A stretch of 40,284 nucleotides of DNA from Bacillota bacterium (GCA_021287065.1 JAJTBE010000048.1:1-40284); one strand, 5' to 3'. Numbered from the stretch's first letter, positions 23,076 to 31,431 are shown. Notes: generated by a model not told the origin, from the letters alone. Program-made: numbers and translations.

Positions 23076-23137
23076 AAATCAAACTCATGTGGCAAAAAAG
23101 TTTGTTTTGGTAGTTAAACGATTGTCGGATGAATTTA

Positions 23138-23218
23138 CTCCACAGGTCCTCCATTGGTACTCCATGGTCTCAAAACTCCTTATTTCCGGTTACTCCATCA
23201 TGTCTCCATTTGAACTCC
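23138..23218 (-). repeat. Array of GGAG sites at 11-nt spacing (seven sites)
   Basis: Read on the minus strand, GGAG occurs with its complement CTCC beginning at 23138, 23149, 23160, 23176, 23193, 23204 and 23215. Steps are 11, 11, 16, 17, 11 and 11; the two odd steps sum to 33, so six of seven share one 11-nt lattice. Most are preceded by AT (ATGGAG). The array spans the stop codon of the DUF2953-like gene. Confidence 0.6.
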
Positions 23219-23873
23219 ATTGATTTCTGTTTTCTCTCCACACTCTGTATATTCCCTGCCAGGGGAGGCAGATTATGAAAGCTGCCATCAGCAGGATTAC
23301 TCTGGTGGGAATAAGATAAATGTCTGTTCTGAAGAAGTACAGGTTTTCGAAATTTGGGACAATTTTGATATTATGTCTGCAAAATGGAGCCAGAATAGCA
23401 TAACAAAGCCCGTTGTAGTAGGGATCTTTCAGGCTGAAGGATCCTGTCATGTATTTTATTTTTATGGCATTAAGTATTTTTTTCAGAAGCTTGGTTAATG
23501 ATTTCAATATAGTATTGAAGAGTTGTCTTTCCTGTTTGTATAGTTTCAGATAGTTGATACCGGGTTTGTTGTCGGTTTTTTTCTCCGGCTTTTCCTTCTC
23601 TTCTTTTTTCTTGCCTGAAACAAACAGTTTTGTAACTGATACAAGGATTTCCCGTGTTGATATGAACCATCTTTTTGTGAATGCAGCTATTAAAAACCCC
23701 TTTTGGTTTCCTGATTCGGTGTATCTGATTTCTCCTCCCGGAAAAGCCAGACTGTATTTTTTGCCTGTAGTATTGAGCTTCAGTCTGATGGGAATAGAAA
23801 AAAAGCTCCATAATATGGAGGTTAGAACTAAACATGTCAATAAGAGGTAAAGTAAGATTGACGAAATTGTCAT
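23190..23873 (-). CDS. DUF2953-like membrane protein
   Basis: The 227-residue protein has an N-terminal membrane helix (about 5-27, LLYLLLTCLVLTSILWSFF) followed by IPIRLKLNTTGKKYSLAFPGGEI. A charged Lys/Glu linker comes next (EEKEKPEKKTDNK). Then come a helical stretch, the segment GSFSLKDPYYNGLCYAILAPF, and a second membrane helix (about 190-207, VILLMAAFIICLPWQGIY). The order (first helix, beta strands, Lys/Glu-rich linker, the DPYYNG-type motif) matches DUF2953 proteins such as Bacillus YtfI. The molecular role is unknown. Its ATG overlaps the stop of the upstream propeller gene by one nucleotide, so it is coupled to it. Its last residues (WSSNGDMME) are encoded by the GGAG array. Confidence 0.65.
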   Translation of the reverse strand: MTISSILLYLLLTCLVLTSILWSFFSIPIRLKLNTTGKKYSLAFPGGEIRYTESGNQKGFLIAAFTKRWFISTREILVSVTKLFVSGKKKEEKEKPEKKTDNKPGINYLKLYKQERQLFNTILKSLTKLLKKILNAIKIKYMTGSFSLKDPYYNGLCYAILAPFCRHNIKIVPNFENLYFFRTDIYLIPTRVILLMAAFIICLPWQGIYRVWRENRNQWSSNGDMME

Positions 23874-25117
23874 CAGATGTTTTCCGTTTTAACTGAATTT
23901 CCTGATGGTGAATCTTCGCCGGGAGGTGTTATATTCCCCTTTGAAGGTTTAATTTCAGTGAAGCTTTTCAGTCCATTGGACCTTTCGGTTATTGCCTTTT
24001 TGATTTTATCGTTGTTTGTATGCCTTCCTTCAAACTTACTGCAGGAACTCAAATATTTTAATGTGTTTCCTGTTAAATCAAATCTGCAGAGGCTGAAATT
24101 CCCTTTGACATCGGGGGTGAGAAAGAATAGTGCCTGTCTGTCTCCGGAAAGCTCCATGGGGGCTGCCACTGTAGTTCCTGTGTTAATTGTGTGGATAACA
24201 TTGTTTTTCAGGTCGAGTTTGTATATGATGCCCTGCTTAACCGACGGGATATAAACATTCTGTCCCGGTTCATCGTAGCAATAGCGCATTCTGAACTGGT
24301 CCTGAATTTTAAACAACCGGAGAGGTTCCCTGGCTTGTTTGATATCGTAGATATAGAAGCCGTTGTTGGCTATAAAGGTGAGTTTGTTGCCGTTATCATG
24401 GAATTCCGGATTACTGATGAGAATATCGTTGACAGCAAGCCCCTCAGGCTTTTGCTCTTCATTGTCGGTACCGGCTTTGAATATCATGACGGAATTGATT
24501 TCCGTAGGCGTGCTGCCGTCGGTGTATGATTCAATGACCGCCGACATGGATGCGTCCTGAGAAATCGTTGATTTTGTAAGGAGATCTCCGGAACGGACTC
24601 TTCCGAATCTCGTAAAATCCTTTTCTCCGAATTTTCTTAAAAGGATGTAGTAAAAATTATATTCAAGCTGTCGTGCGGTGAGAACCCCGCTGTTGCAGGC
24701 ATCCAGCACCTTTTCATCAATGGGGCCATGTGACCAGGGTTCTGCTTTGCCTGTTTCCGGTGAAATTACAAGTATGTTTCTCATGCCGTCTTTATCTTTT
24801 ACCACGAGCATAATCTGCCTGTTCACCCAGAACATCATTTTGGGAGAGTTCTGATCAGGCTGGTATTCATCGGGAATCCGGCATGCTTTCTTCATTCCCT
24901 CTCCTGAGGGTTTGCAGGTCCATATTGCGTAATGGTAGTTTTCCGAGCCTGCTTGTGATTCCATTCTCAGCAGGGCGATGTTTCCTTCGTTTTCCGAGAC
25001 GGTGAAAAACCATTCGTTATAGACGGGTTGATAATGCCTGAAATAAAAAAAGCAGGCAGAAACAAAAACTATTAATACGGATACAAAAGTTATCCATTTT
25101 GATGCAATTTTCTTCAT
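23873..25117 (-). CDS. Membrane-anchored propeller-like protein of unknown function
   Basis: The 414-residue protein begins with a signal anchor (about 9-26, WITFVSVLIVFVSACFFYF). The Cys in this stretch is not in a good lipobox. The exported part is beta-rich with TolB/WD40-like phrases: NIALLRMESQAGSENYHYAIWTCKPSGEG, LVVKDKDGMRNILVISPETGKAEPW, FTRFGRVRSGDLL, LTFIANNGFYIYDIKQAREP, GIIYKLDLKNNVIHTINTG and FSLCRFDLTGN. This suggests a six- or seven-bladed propeller. The C-terminal tail is Pro/Ser-rich. It is the first gene of the minus-strand pair and is divergent from mraZ across a 700-bp gap. No specific family is recognised. Confidence 0.65.
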   Translation of the reverse strand: MKKIASKWITFVSVLIVFVSACFFYFRHYQPVYNEWFFTVSENEGNIALLRMESQAGSENYHYAIWTCKPSGEGMKKACRIPDEYQPDQNSPKMMFWVNRQIMLVVKDKDGMRNILVISPETGKAEPWSHGPIDEKVLDACNSGVLTARQLEYNFYYILLRKFGEKDFTRFGRVRSGDLLTKSTISQDASMSAVIESYTDGSTPTEINSVMIFKAGTDNEEQKPEGLAVNDILISNPEFHDNGNKLTFIANNGFYIYDIKQAREPLRLFKIQDQFRMRYCYDEPGQNVYIPSVKQGIIYKLDLKNNVIHTINTGTTVAAPMELSGDRQALFFLTPDVKGNFSLCRFDLTGNTLKYLSSCSKFEGRHTNNDKIKKAITERSNGLKSFTEIKPSKGNITPPGEDSPSGNSVKTENI

Positions 25118-25316
25118 GTCAGAGAGATTCCACTATTGGTGGTCTTTTTCCTTTCTTCTTTACCATTAAGCCATTCTGTTCGGCTAAAAAATGATGGTGT
25201 AAAAAACTCAGTGTTTAAGCCGTTATTAGCGGTAATACTTTAGTAGTAAAAAAGTATAGACCTCCGAAAATGGTATTGTAGCAATTCACTTACCAACTAC
25301 TTTTTACTAATTTTTG

Positions 25317-25366
25317 GCACAATATGTTGTGCTGTGATTGTGAAAAAATTCCCATATATTGTGCTG
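25317..25366. promoter_or_regulatory. Palindrome and repeated half-site in the mraZ upstream region
   Basis: GCACAA-TATG-TTGTGC (25317-25332) is a perfect inverted repeat. Its right half, ATGTTGTGCTG (25324-25334), recurs as ATATTGTGCTG (25356-25366), 32 nt (three helical turns) further on. This is operator-like but unassigned. Confidence 0.4.
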
Positions 25367-25397
25367 TTAAAGGTTTAGATCTATATCAAATCAAAAA

Positions 25398-25425
25398 ATC
25401 AGATTCAAAAAATGCCTAATCTGAT
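25398..25425. promoter_or_regulatory. Stem-loop in the mraZ upstream region
   Basis: ATCAGATT (25398-25405) and AATCTGAT (25418-25425) form a perfect 8-bp stem with a 12-nt loop. No T-tract follows. Between 25118 and 25316 I see no gene, only a small inverted repeat around ATACTTT/AAAGTAT. Confidence 0.3.
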
Positions 25426-25466
25426 ATTGCCACTTGGAGGAGTTCATGTTAGAATGGTGAAACTAA

Positions 25467-25507
25467 GGAGGTATTACGGAGGTATTTTGGAGTGGTTTTG
25501 GAGTCAT
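25467..25507 (+). repeat. Array of four GGAG sites at exact 11-nt spacing
   Basis: GGAG begins at 25467, 25478, 25489 and 25500. The units read GGAGGTATTAC, GGAGGTATTTT, GGAGTGGTTTT and GGAGTCATG. They lie about 310 nt before mraZ. MraZ of other bacteria binds short G-rich direct repeats near its own promoter at about 10-nt spacing, so an MraZ operator is one reading; the spacing and distance differ. Confidence 0.5.
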
Positions 25508-25648
25508 GTATCCTGAGACACCCCAAAAACTTCTGAGATACCGAAAAAGCCAGTGGTCATCGGCATTTCCGAAATACTTAAAAAAATGGAAAATGGCAAT
25601 TCCAAAAAACATGTAACCCAATCCAAGTGATACCAAGTGGTTCGGGAA

Positions 25649-25697
25649 CTTTCCCAAAACGGGGAAAGGTTAAGCAGTCTCCTTTCCGGGTCTTTTT
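25649..25697 (+). promoter_or_regulatory. Mutually exclusive hairpins, candidate attenuator of the dcw operon
   Basis: CTTTCCC (25649-25655) can pair with GGGAAAG (25662-25668). Alternatively GGAAAGG (25663-25669) can pair with CCTTTCC (25681-25687), followed by GGGTCTTTTT. The two stems share 25663-25668 and cannot coexist. The second resembles a terminator with a short, slightly displaced T-run. Confidence 0.35.
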
Positions 25698-25814
25698 GGA
25701 AAAACATGGAAATTTCAAATAAGTAAAAAAGTGTCCCGGAAAAGCCGCTTCGACAAGAATCATGTAAACCCTGCGGATAGTTGTCCCCGGAAAATAACTC
25801 CCTGAGGCAAGAGA

Positions 25815-26282
25815 GTGGAATACGATTACGAGCCTTTTATAGGCGAAGCTGAGCAAACTCTTGACAGCGCCAATCGCGTAATTATTCCTGCTTCCTTCCG
25901 TGACAACCTGAAGAATCAGTTTTATCTGTGCAGGGGTATAAATGAACCTTGTATATGGATACTGCCTGAGATAATGTTCAAATCCCTTCTGGCGAAGACC
26001 CGGTCGAAGATCCCTCTTACAAAGACGGGGCATCAGCGGTGGAAAGCCCTGATAACTTCAACCGCAGCCAAGAAGAATCTGGACAGCCAGAACAGGCTCA
26101 GTGTCCCCCAGGCGCTGCTGCAGTATGCGGGAATCAGCGATAAGGTGAAAATTGTCGGCAACGACGAAAGAGCTGAGATATGGGCGCTTGACAGATGGAA
26201 TGAAGTTGCAGCTATGGACTTTATGGATCTGTCGGCAGAAATTGACCAGGAATACGATATCATGGGGTACACTGAAGAATAA
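25815..26282 (+). CDS. mraZ: Transcriptional regulator MraZ
   Basis: MraZ is the DNA-binding protein that usually heads the dcw cluster and regulates it. Start GTG at 25815 has GAGG about nine nucleotides upstream. The 155-residue protein shows the two family repeats, each an AbrB/SpoVT-like swapped barrel: LDSANRVIIPASFRDNL (16-32) and LDSQNRLSVPQALLQYAG (89-106), with the D-x-x-x-R and P residues conserved. Length is close to the family norm of about 145-150. The stop overlaps the rsmH ATG by one nucleotide, giving tight coupling. Autoregulation through repeats upstream is the rule for this family; the GGAG array is the only candidate seen here. Confidence 0.93.
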   Translation: MEYDYEPFIGEAEQTLDSANRVIIPASFRDNLKNQFYLCRGINEPCIWILPEIMFKSLLAKTRSKIPLTKTGHQRWKALITSTAAKKNLDSQNRLSVPQALLQYAGISDKVKIVGNDERAEIWALDRWNEVAAMDFMDLSAEIDQEYDIMGYTEE

Positions 26283-27187
26283 TGCACATTCCGGTTTTAT
26301 TGGAGGAATCAACCAAACTGCTGCTTAACGGCCGCAGGACGGGTATATATATTGACGCTACGCTGGGAGGTGGTGGAACAACCGAAAAACTTCTTGAGCA
26401 GCTCGACTGCAGCGGAAGAGTTATCAGCATAGATCAGGACTTATCAGCGATTGAGTCCGCATCCCGACGACTACAACCCTACTCCAACTTCACTGTGGTC
26501 AGGGAAAATTTCCGGGCGCTGGATCAGATTCTTAAAAAACTGGACATCCGGGGAATTGACGGAATAATCGCCGACCTGGGCATTTCATCGATGCATGTTG
26601 ATGACGAATCCCGGGGATTCGCCTTTAAGTCGAATTCCAGACTGGATATGAGAATGGACCCACAAGGTCCATACTCCTCTGCGTATGATCTCATTATGAA
26701 CCTTGACGAAGATTCGCTCAAAACCATTTTCCGGGAGTTGGGCGAAGAGAGGTGGGCTGGACGAATAGCGTCTCGAATCGTAGAAACCAGAAAAAGCAAA
26801 GCCATCGAGACACCTGCGGAACTAGCAAAGCTGGTGGAAGAGGCAGTGCCGAAAAAGTTTCACTCAAGGCGGATTCATCCAGCCACCCGCATCTTTTTAG
26901 CGCTGAGAATCAAGGTGAATGATGAACTTGGAGTCTTGCGGGAGTTACTCGACAAAGCGGTCGCAGCACTCAATCCGGGGGGAAGAATGGTTTTTATATC
27001 ATACCACTCCCTGGAAGACAGAATAGTAAAATGGAAATTCCGTGAATACGCAGCACTTCCGGAGAGCGATTTCCGGATAATAACCAAGAAACCGATTATA
27101 CCCACTGATGAGGAAATTGAAGCAAACCCTCGTGCAAGATCTGCAAAAATGAGAGTCGCTGAGAAGAACCAAGGAGGAGTCTTATAA
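26282..27187 (+). CDS. rsmH: 16S rRNA (cytosine1402-N4)-methyltransferase RsmH (MraW)
   Basis: RsmH methylates N4 of C1402 in the ribosomal P site using SAM. It starts MHIPVLLEESTKLL, the usual N-terminus. The SAM loop is IDATLGGGGTTEKLL (24-38), and GIDGIIADLGISSMHVDDESRGFAFKSNSRLDMRMD and PGGRMVFISYHSLEDRIVK are characteristic. Length (301) is normal. It is the second gene of the dcw cluster, overlapping mraZ by one nucleotide. Its stop is directly followed by ftsL, whose ribosome-binding site AAGGAGG lies inside the rsmH 3' end. Confidence 0.97.
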   Translation: MHIPVLLEESTKLLLNGRRTGIYIDATLGGGGTTEKLLEQLDCSGRVISIDQDLSAIESASRRLQPYSNFTVVRENFRALDQILKKLDIRGIDGIIADLGISSMHVDDESRGFAFKSNSRLDMRMDPQGPYSSAYDLIMNLDEDSLKTIFRELGEERWAGRIASRIVETRKSKAIETPAELAKLVEEAVPKKFHSRRIHPATRIFLALRIKVNDELGVLRELLDKAVAALNPGGRMVFISYHSLEDRIVKWKFREYAALPESDFRIITKKPIIPTDEEIEANPRARSAKMRVAEKNQGGVL

Positions 27188-27601
27188 ATGTCTCCATACA
27201 AACGTAAAAGCATCCTGCTACCCAAATCAATCGAAATAAAGACAAAAAGAGAAAAGCCTCGGAAGAAGCTTTTTATATACAGAATACACCCGGTATATCC
27301 CACTATACTTGCCATTGCGATAGTGTTTTTCATTTCCGCTTATCTGTCTCAGTGTTCAAAGCTTATCAGAGTTCAGTACAATACCCATCAGTTGAAAATA
27401 CAGAAGTTTGAGATTCAGAAAGAGAACCGGAAAATTGCTCTCTCCATTGAGAAGCTTGAAGCACCCGGACGCATCGAAATGATTGCCCGCAAAAAACTGG
27501 GCATGATCAGCCCCGATAAACGGATTGTTATTAGTCTGACAGAACCTGCCAGCACCGCCGAGCTTGAAGAAGCCGACAACAAGGTGGCAACCGTCAGGTG
27601 A
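27188..27601 (+). CDS. ftsL: FtsL-like cell division protein
   Basis: A small bitopic protein of 137 residues: a basic cytoplasmic tail (1-33), one transmembrane helix (36-54, VYPTILAIAIVFFISAYL), and a periplasmic coiled coil (IRVQYNTHQLKIQKFEIQKENRKIALSIEKL). It then has the FtsL/DivIC-type segment PGRIEMIARKKLGMISPDKRIV. Sequence conservation is low in FtsL, so the call rests on topology, the LGM(I/V)xPxxxxVI-like end and position between rsmH and ftsI. It would join FtsB and FtsQ in activating FtsWI. Start ATG has AAGGAGG nine nucleotides upstream. A 34-nt gap with its own GGAGG separates it from ftsI. Confidence 0.85.
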   Translation: MSPYKRKSILLPKSIEIKTKREKPRKKLFIYRIHPVYPTILAIAIVFFISAYLSQCSKLIRVQYNTHQLKIQKFEIQKENRKIALSIEKLEAPGRIEMIARKKLGMISPDKRIVISLTEPASTAELEEADNKVATVR

Positions 27602-27635
27602 TGGTAAGTAAAAATTCCCCGGAGGTTTACTCAAA

Positions 27636-29771
27636 ATGAAGAGCCATCAGAAGGTAATGAAAGTAAGATTTTTTCTCCTGTTTATCGTTCTGGCTCTTTG
27701 TTTTTTTCTTTTAATAGGAAATTTACTCAGAATTCAGGCTTTCGAGTATAACAGATACAGAAAACTGGCGATCAACCAGCAGGTTGGTCAGATTGAAATT
27801 AACGCACTCAGGGGAGCTATCTACGACAGAAACGGAAGCTGCCTCGCATTCTCAGTTGCAAGACCTTCTATTGCCGTTAACGCAAAGATGGTAACCAACC
27901 CCGAACGCACCGCCACATATCTTGCACTCGCTCTGGGATGGAAGAAAAAGGATATCCTTGCCACCCTCGAAAGCGGAGCAGGTTTTGCCTGGATAGCCCG
28001 CAAGATTGACGAGCGTGTAGCCAATCAGATTGAAAGACTTCAGCTCCCCGGAGTTTACCTTATAAACGAGTCATCGGGAAAACGCTTTTATCCTAAAGCC
28101 AGAATCGCATGCCATATCCTCGGATACACCGGTGTGGATGATCAGGGGCTTGAAGGCGCAGAAGCCAATTATGAAGAAATTCTCGCAGGAAAAGTCGGAC
28201 TTATGCGCTCCGCTATGGACCAGAGGGGAAGAATCATTCCCATCGGAAGACAGAGTGAAGGCGCAGCTCTCTTAAATATGGCCGATTATAAGGAACCGGT
28301 TAAATTTGCAGTAAAACTCAAATTTGCCAAAGATCCGGTCTCCAGATACATTAAAGAACACTGCTCGCCTGAAACAAGGCAGCAGCTTAACGAATACAGC
28401 GGTTACGGAATGCCCCCGGTGGAACTTATGCAGGCTGTTACGGATGATCTTAACAAGCTTATTAAGGGACCATGTTTTTTTGAAGAAAAGCGTTTCGCCG
28501 ATGTCTGGCTTTCCGAGATTGTAAGAAAGCTCGTGATTCAGGATAGAAAAGGAGAAGAGCTTCAGGCAATCAACAGGCTTCTCATCGAAGAGACATACCC
28601 GGATGAAATTGTTCAGGCACACGACCTTTATATCCCCCCTGTGCCGGGCAAAAACATATATCTCACAATTGACGAAACCGTTCAGTATATAGTTGAAAAA
28701 GAACTGGATAAACAGGTTAAGAAGTTTCACGCCGCAGGGGGAACCGTAATTGTTATGGATCCTTCCAACGGCGACATTCTTGCCCTTGCCAATTCTCCCA
28801 GCTATATGCCCACTCACGGTATTGATGCAAGCAGAGCGGTAGTCAGAAATAAGGCAGTATGCGACAACTACGAACCCGGTTCCACATTCAAGATTATTCT
28901 TGCCGCTGCCGCTTTTGACTGCGGAAAGGTGAGCACAACCGACCGTTTCTTCTCGGGACACAGTCTTGAAATCGGCGGTTATTCACTGAGAAACGCCAAT
29001 GACGGTTTGAGCAGCATCAACGGAACTGAAACAGTGGAAGGCGTAATCACATATTCATTTAATACGGGCTCAGCAGCCATCGGTTTGAGAATCGGAACTC
29101 CCGTTCTTTCAAGCTATTGCGAATCCCTCGGATTCGGAAAAGCCACCGGTGTTGATATGCCTGGCGAAGCAGAGGGCATTCTTGCTCCCGGAAAATTCTG
29201 GAAACCCATCAACCTTGCCACTATTTCATACGGACATGGTATTTCCGTAACCCCGATGCAGATGGTTCAGGCTTACGGTGCTATTGCCAACGAAGGCGTA
29301 ATGATGAGGCCCCGTATAGTCAGAAAAATGTCTGATCAGGATGGCAAGAATACGAATGTCCTTACTCCCAAAATGTCGGGAAAACCCCTGAAAGCAAAGA
29401 CTTCGCATGAAGTATTGAAGATATTGAAGGGCGTATGCGAAAATGGAACGGGAAAAGCAGCGCTTGTAAAAGGTTATTCTGTAGGCGGTAAAACCGGAAC
29501 CGCAAATATGGTGGTCAACGGTATGTATGCAGCCGACAAATATATTGCCTCGTTTGTGGGAGTGGCTCCCATTGAAGATCCCCGGTATGTTATGCTTATC
29601 AAGGTGGATGAACCTAAAGGCGTTATCTGGGGAGGCAGCGTAGCAGCGCCGCTTTTCAATAAAATCGGTTCCCAGATTCTCTGGAGGCTCGGAGTTCAGC
29701 CTAAAGACGACGGAAAAGCCGCCGATCTGACACCTCCCGCTCCTGAGAAGGAAGAGAAAGAGGCAGAATAA
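27636..29771 (+). CDS. ftsI: FtsI/PBP3-type peptidoglycan transpeptidase with a periplasmic insert module
   Basis: This is the septal class B penicillin-binding protein that cross-links peptidoglycan with FtsW. A short cytoplasmic tail and a transmembrane helix (11-32) come first. A dimerisation domain follows (LRGAIYDRNGSCLAFSV..., GYTGVDDQGLEGAEANYEEILAGK). The transpeptidase domain runs from about 338 (GKNIYLTIDETVQYIVEKEL). The active site is complete: Ser416 and Lys419 in GSTFK, Ser474-Phe-Asn476, and Lys619-Thr-Gly. At 711 residues it exceeds the usual 570-600. Most of the excess is residues 218-328, inserted just before the transpeptidase domain and homologous to the insert in the DMT-type transporter at 5.1 kb. 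A charged Pro/Glu/Lys tail ends the protein. murE starts at the next base after its stop. Confidence 0.95.
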   Translation: MKSHQKVMKVRFFLLFIVLALCFFLLIGNLLRIQAFEYNRYRKLAINQQVGQIEINALRGAIYDRNGSCLAFSVARPSIAVNAKMVTNPERTATYLALALGWKKKDILATLESGAGFAWIARKIDERVANQIERLQLPGVYLINESSGKRFYPKARIACHILGYTGVDDQGLEGAEANYEEILAGKVGLMRSAMDQRGRIIPIGRQSEGAALLNMADYKEPVKFAVKLKFAKDPVSRYIKEHCSPETRQQLNEYSGYGMPPVELMQAVTDDLNKLIKGPCFFEEKRFADVWLSEIVRKLVIQDRKGEELQAINRLLIEETYPDEIVQAHDLYIPPVPGKNIYLTIDETVQYIVEKELDKQVKKFHAAGGTVIVMDPSNGDILALANSPSYMPTHGIDASRAVVRNKAVCDNYEPGSTFKIILAAAAFDCGKVSTTDRFFSGHSLEIGGYSLRNANDGLSSINGTETVEGVITYSFNTGSAAIGLRIGTPVLSSYCESLGFGKATGVDMPGEAEGILAPGKFWKPINLATISYGHGISVTPMQMVQAYGAIANEGVMMRPRIVRKMSDQDGKNTNVLTPKMSGKPLKAKTSHEVLKILKGVCENGTGKAALVKGYSVGGKTGTANMVVNGMYAADKYIASFVGVAPIEDPRYVMLIKVDEPKGVIWGGSVAAPLFNKIGSQILWRLGVQPKDDGKAADLTPPAPEKEEKEAE
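28287..28619 (+). other. Shared insert module, copy 2 (residues 218-328 of FtsI)
   Basis: The core starts DPVSRYIKEHCSPET and ends INRLLIEETYPDEIVQA. It is exactly 96 residues, the same as the transporter copy, and aligns without gaps, with 35 identities by hand count. Preceding residues YKEPVKFAVKLKFAK also align in register. The segment is absent from ordinary FtsI proteins and falls at the hinge between the dimerisation and catalytic domains. Confidence 0.85.
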
Positions 29772-31265
29772 TTGAAACTTTCCAATCTAATCAGCAATAT
29801 TGAAAAGAGTGATGCCCGTGGTGATCTCAGCCGGGATATAACATCCATCGCTTATGATTCCCGTAAGGTGGAAGCTGGATGCCTTTTCGTGGCAATGAGG
29901 GGTGTAAACACCGACGGACATCAGTATATCAAAGCAGCAATCGAAAAAGGCGCAACAGCTATCATAGCCGAGAACGACCTTATTCTTGAAAATATACCGG
30001 TAATAAAGGTTCCCGACAGCCGCGCCGCTCTGGCAAAGCTTGCCGAATGTTTCTATGGTTATCCCGCAGAGGAACTTGATATAATCGGTGTAACCGGAAC
30101 CAACGGAAAAACTTCTGTTACCCATATGATAGCCGAGGCTCTGGGCGCCAACGGCATAAAAACCGGAATCATCGGAACCCTTTATGTGAAGATTGGCAAT
30201 AAGATATATCCCACAAACAACACAACTCCGGAATCACTGGAACTTCAGATGTATTTTTCAAAAATGCTCGAAGCTGGGTGTAAAGCTGTGGCGATGGAAG
30301 TATCCTCCCATGGACTCCATTACAACCGTGTAAACGGCATTAAGTTCAGAGCCGGTGTTTTTACAAACCTTACACAGGATCATCTCGATCTGCATCACGA
30401 TCTCGAACAGTATTTTGATGCAAAGAAAAAACTTTTTGATATGATAAAGCCTGAGGAAGAAGGCGGCTTTGCCATTGTAAATTCAGATGACTGGAAAGTT
30501 CAGGAACTTGTTTCCCATCTGAAAGTCCCCTATCTTTCCTATGGAATATACCGCCGCCCCGATGTGAGGGCAAGAAATATCAAGATGAGCTTTGCAGGCA
30601 CTTCCTTTGTGGCTGAAAGCGACCGCTGGGATATACCAATCAGGATGAAACCCATCGGAACATTTAATATTTACAATGCCCTTGCCGCTGTGGCAACATG
30701 TCTGAAAATGAATGTACCGCCGGTGGCTATTTCAAGGGGCTTCTCAAATCTGCCCGTTGTCAGGGGAAGGTTTGAAACCATAGACGAGGGGCAGTCATTC
30801 GGTGTTGTTGTAGATTATGCCCATACCCCGGACGGACTGAAAAAGATTCTTGAAACCGCCCGTGAACTGACTCAGAGAAAACTCATCGTGGTTTTCGGAT
30901 GCGGCGGCGACAGGGACAGAACCAAAAGGCCCATTATGGGAGAACATGCAGCGGAATTCGGAGATTTGGTGATTATCACCTCCGATAATCCCCGCACTGA
31001 AGATCCCGTGTCAATTATCAACGAAATCAGACCCGGAGTTGAGAAAAACGGCAGGGATTATGTAATCGAACCGGACAGACGCACAGCTATTTTCCGGGCT
31101 ATTGAATCGGCAAAGGCTGGTGATCTGGTGGTTATAGCAGGCAAGGGCCACGAAACCTATCAGATTTTCAAAGACAAAACCATTCACTTCGATGATGCGG
31201 AAGTTGCAAGGGAAGCAATCGGAGCGCTGGCGGAGTCTTCTGCAACAGGCGCCGGTCAGGTTTAA
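29772..31265 (+). CDS. murE: UDP-N-acetylmuramoyl-tripeptide synthetase MurE (meso-DAP type)
   Basis: MurE adds the third residue to the peptidoglycan stem peptide. Start is TTG at 29772, immediately after the ftsI TAA; the family N-terminus (MKLSNLISNI..., ITSIAYDSRKVEAGCLFVAM) supports it. The ATP loop is GVTGTNGKTS (106-115). The carbamylated-lysine region and AMEVSSHGLHYNRV are conserved. DNPR at 405-408 in SDNPRTEDP is the motif of enzymes that add meso-diaminopimelate rather than lysine. GKGHETYQ near the end is standard. Length (497) is typical. It ends in a Ser/Ala/Gly-rich tail. A 393-nt gap without a gene separates it from murF, unusual in this otherwise tightly packed cluster. Confidence 0.97.
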   Translation: MKLSNLISNIEKSDARGDLSRDITSIAYDSRKVEAGCLFVAMRGVNTDGHQYIKAAIEKGATAIIAENDLILENIPVIKVPDSRAALAKLAECFYGYPAEELDIIGVTGTNGKTSVTHMIAEALGANGIKTGIIGTLYVKIGNKIYPTNNTTPESLELQMYFSKMLEAGCKAVAMEVSSHGLHYNRVNGIKFRAGVFTNLTQDHLDLHHDLEQYFDAKKKLFDMIKPEEEGGFAIVNSDDWKVQELVSHLKVPYLSYGIYRRPDVRARNIKMSFAGTSFVAESDRWDIPIRMKPIGTFNIYNALAAVATCLKMNVPPVAISRGFSNLPVVRGRFETIDEGQSFGVVVDYAHTPDGLKKILETARELTQRKLIVVFGCGGDRDRTKRPIMGEHAAEFGDLVIITSDNPRTEDPVSIINEIRPGVEKNGRDYVIEPDRRTAIFRAIESAKAGDLVVIAGKGHETYQIFKDKTIHFDDAEVAREAIGALAESSATGAGQV

Positions 31266-31431
31266 AGCTGTTTCTGGAATAATCGGTTGATTCTGCGGGG
31301 TACCTTTTTCGAAAAATTAAGGCAATCCCGCTGTAACAGCAGATTTTTCAGAACAGTATAAAATGGTAATTTCCGGTTTCTGCCCAAAATGGAGCAGGAA
31401 TCGTGGAATATAAAGGTCAATGGTGTGTCGG

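Noticed and set aside
22520..23154. Several overlapping reading frames of 65-105 codons on both strands
   Set aside because: They follow the repeated sequence itself, lack ribosome-binding sites, and encode Pro/Arg/Lys-rich strings without domains.
25504..26033. Minus-strand reading frames across the mraZ 5' region
   Set aside because: The downstream one mirrors mraZ codons, and the others cover the regulatory-looking gap without start signals or domains.
28287..28619. The FtsI insert as an intein
   Set aside because: It has no Cys, Ser or Thr at the left junction, no His-Asn at the right, and no splicing-block motifs. A related copy sits in another protein at a comparable linker, which fits a domain insertion.
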